Assembly: GCF_003610405.1 (NCBI RefSeq) | Contig: NZ_RAQC01000001.1 | Coordinates: 372,001-436,000 of the forward strand | DNA length: 64,000 bases | Source: Microbacterium sp. AG238 | Lineage (GTDB): Bacteria; Actinomycetota; Actinomycetes; Actinomycetales; Microbacteriaceae | Direction: 5' to 3' | In this document: piece by piece, positions 63,377-64,000 of the stretch | Position numbering within the stretch: position 1 is the stretch's first letter | How the letters are laid out: each line of letters begins with the position of its first letter | Notes under the pieces: model-generated | Database searches by the model: none | The model's input: only the letters and a program-made list of their open reading frames with translations | What the model was told of the DNA's origin: nothing | Translations under genes and position numbers: made by a program

Positions 63377-64000
63377 TTACGCGCCGACCTTGAACCGTGC
63401 GAAGTCGGTGATCGTGATGCCGGCGTCCTTCGCGACCTGTGCGACGGACAGCTTGTTGTCCTTCGCGTAGTCCTGGTCGAGGAGGGCGACCTGCTTGAAG
63501 AACGCGCCGACGCGGCCTTCGACGATCTTCGGGAGAGCAGCCTCGGGCTTGCCCTCATTGCGGGAGATCTCGGTGACGATCTCCCGCTCCTTCTCGACAT
63601 CCGCCTCGGGAACGTCCTCACGCGAGAGGTAGCTCGGGTTGGCGAACGAGATGTGCTGCGCGATCGAGCGGGCGGTCTCGGCGTCCGAGCCCGAGTACGC
63701 CACGACGACGCCGATCTGCGGGGGCAGGTCCTTGCTCGTCTTGTGCAGGTAGATCTCGAAGGCGTCACCGGTCAGCGTGCGAACGCGGCGGAGCTCGACC
63801 TTCTCGCCGATGATCGCGGCCTCATCGTTGATGAGCTGCTCGATGGTCTGGCCCGACGCGTCGGCGGCGAGAGCAGCCTCGACGGAATCGGCGGATGCTG
63901 CAGCGGCAGCATCCGCGACCTTGTCGGCCAGCGCGATGAAGCGGTCGTTCTTCGCGACGAAGTCGGTCTCGCAGGCGAGCTCGACCAGAGTGACCTTGCC
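63377..64000 (-). CDS. tsf: Elongation factor Ts (partial, N-terminus missing)
   Basis: Nucleotide exchange factor for EF-Tu. The last 207 residues are present; about 68 N-terminal residues (UBA-like domain and the first TDFVxK-binding segment) lie beyond the window edge. Residues visible include VTLVELACETDFVAKND, the AAAAASADSVEAAL linker, and the dimerisation domain up to DFARFKVGA. A downstream ATG inside the gene is not the start. Confidence 0.95.
   Translation of the reverse strand, partial: GKVTLVELACETDFVAKNDRFIALADKVADAAAAASADSVEAALAADASGQTIEQLINDEAAIIGEKVELRRVRTLTGDAFEIYLHKTSKDLPPQIGVVVAYSGSDAETARSIAQHISFANPSYLSREDVPEADVEKEREIVTEISRNEGKPEAALPKIVEGRVGAFFKQVALLDQDYAKDNKLSVAQVAKDAGITITDFARFKVGA

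Overview
The window is a high-GC (about 70%) actinobacterial chromosome segment, most likely from a Microbacterium-like member of the Microbacteriaceae. The reasons are the clpP1-clpP2 pair, a ClpS/DUF2017 cluster, a GlgX-GlgE-GlgB block, a mycobacterial-type RpiB and Nei2, TANNNT -10 elements with many leaderless genes, and frequent GTG starts. It is densely packed core genome. I see no IS element, phage, CRISPR array or base-composition island. The right end stops inside tsf.

Layout: 0.1-4.1 kb holds clpP2-clpP1, trigger factor with an unusual lysine/alanine tail, tRNA-Pro, tRNA-Gly and a gamma-carbonic-anhydrase-like protein. 4.2-8.5 kb holds dps, then a leftward amidohydrolase, a PaiB-like protein, nei2 and rpiB. 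8.6-16.6 kb runs rightward: pepN, an ABC-2 type exporter with a NarL-type two-component system, MscS and truncated haemoglobin. 16.6-22.5 kb holds thioesterases, the ABC-F protein EttA, a lipoprotein, an SSB, msrA and a small protein. 22.5-24.7 kb is a divergent yczR/yczE pair with a clear operator. 25.1-32.5 kb is a seven-gene leftward operon: two Gfo/Idh/MocA oxidoreductases, a cupin, two permeases, a lipoprotein binding protein and a DUF624 protein. It is headed by an inverted-repeat operator and looks like import and oxidation of an unknown carbohydrate. 32.6-36.7 kb holds orn, tRNA-His, a metallopeptidase-clpS-DUF2017 operon, a P-loop protein, a GerW-like protein and dinB. 36.8-48.2 kb holds gatCAB, fadD, ligA, a divergent DUF4166/SDR pair, and a cysteine desulfurase with mnmA. 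48.3-54.6 kb holds glgX-glgE-glgB. 54.7-60.3 kb holds envelope and hypothetical genes (a thioredoxin-TPR protein, a membrane protein with an internal lipobox, an AI-2E family protein, a lysozyme-like secreted protein). 60.4-64 kb is the classic tsf-pyrH-frr-cdsA translation/lipid cluster plus a four-repeat DivIVA-like protein.

The strongest window-wide signal is regulatory. At least eighteen genes start 6-8 nt after a TANNNT hexamer, the geometry expected of leaderless mRNAs. In three cases the TAG stop codon of the upstream gene is also the first half of that -10. Several divergent pairs have overlapping -10 elements. No single gene cluster can be declared a new system from sequence alone. 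The best candidates for follow-up are the sugar operon with its operator, the DUF4166/SDR pair sharing a 14-bp palindrome, and the trigger-factor tail.
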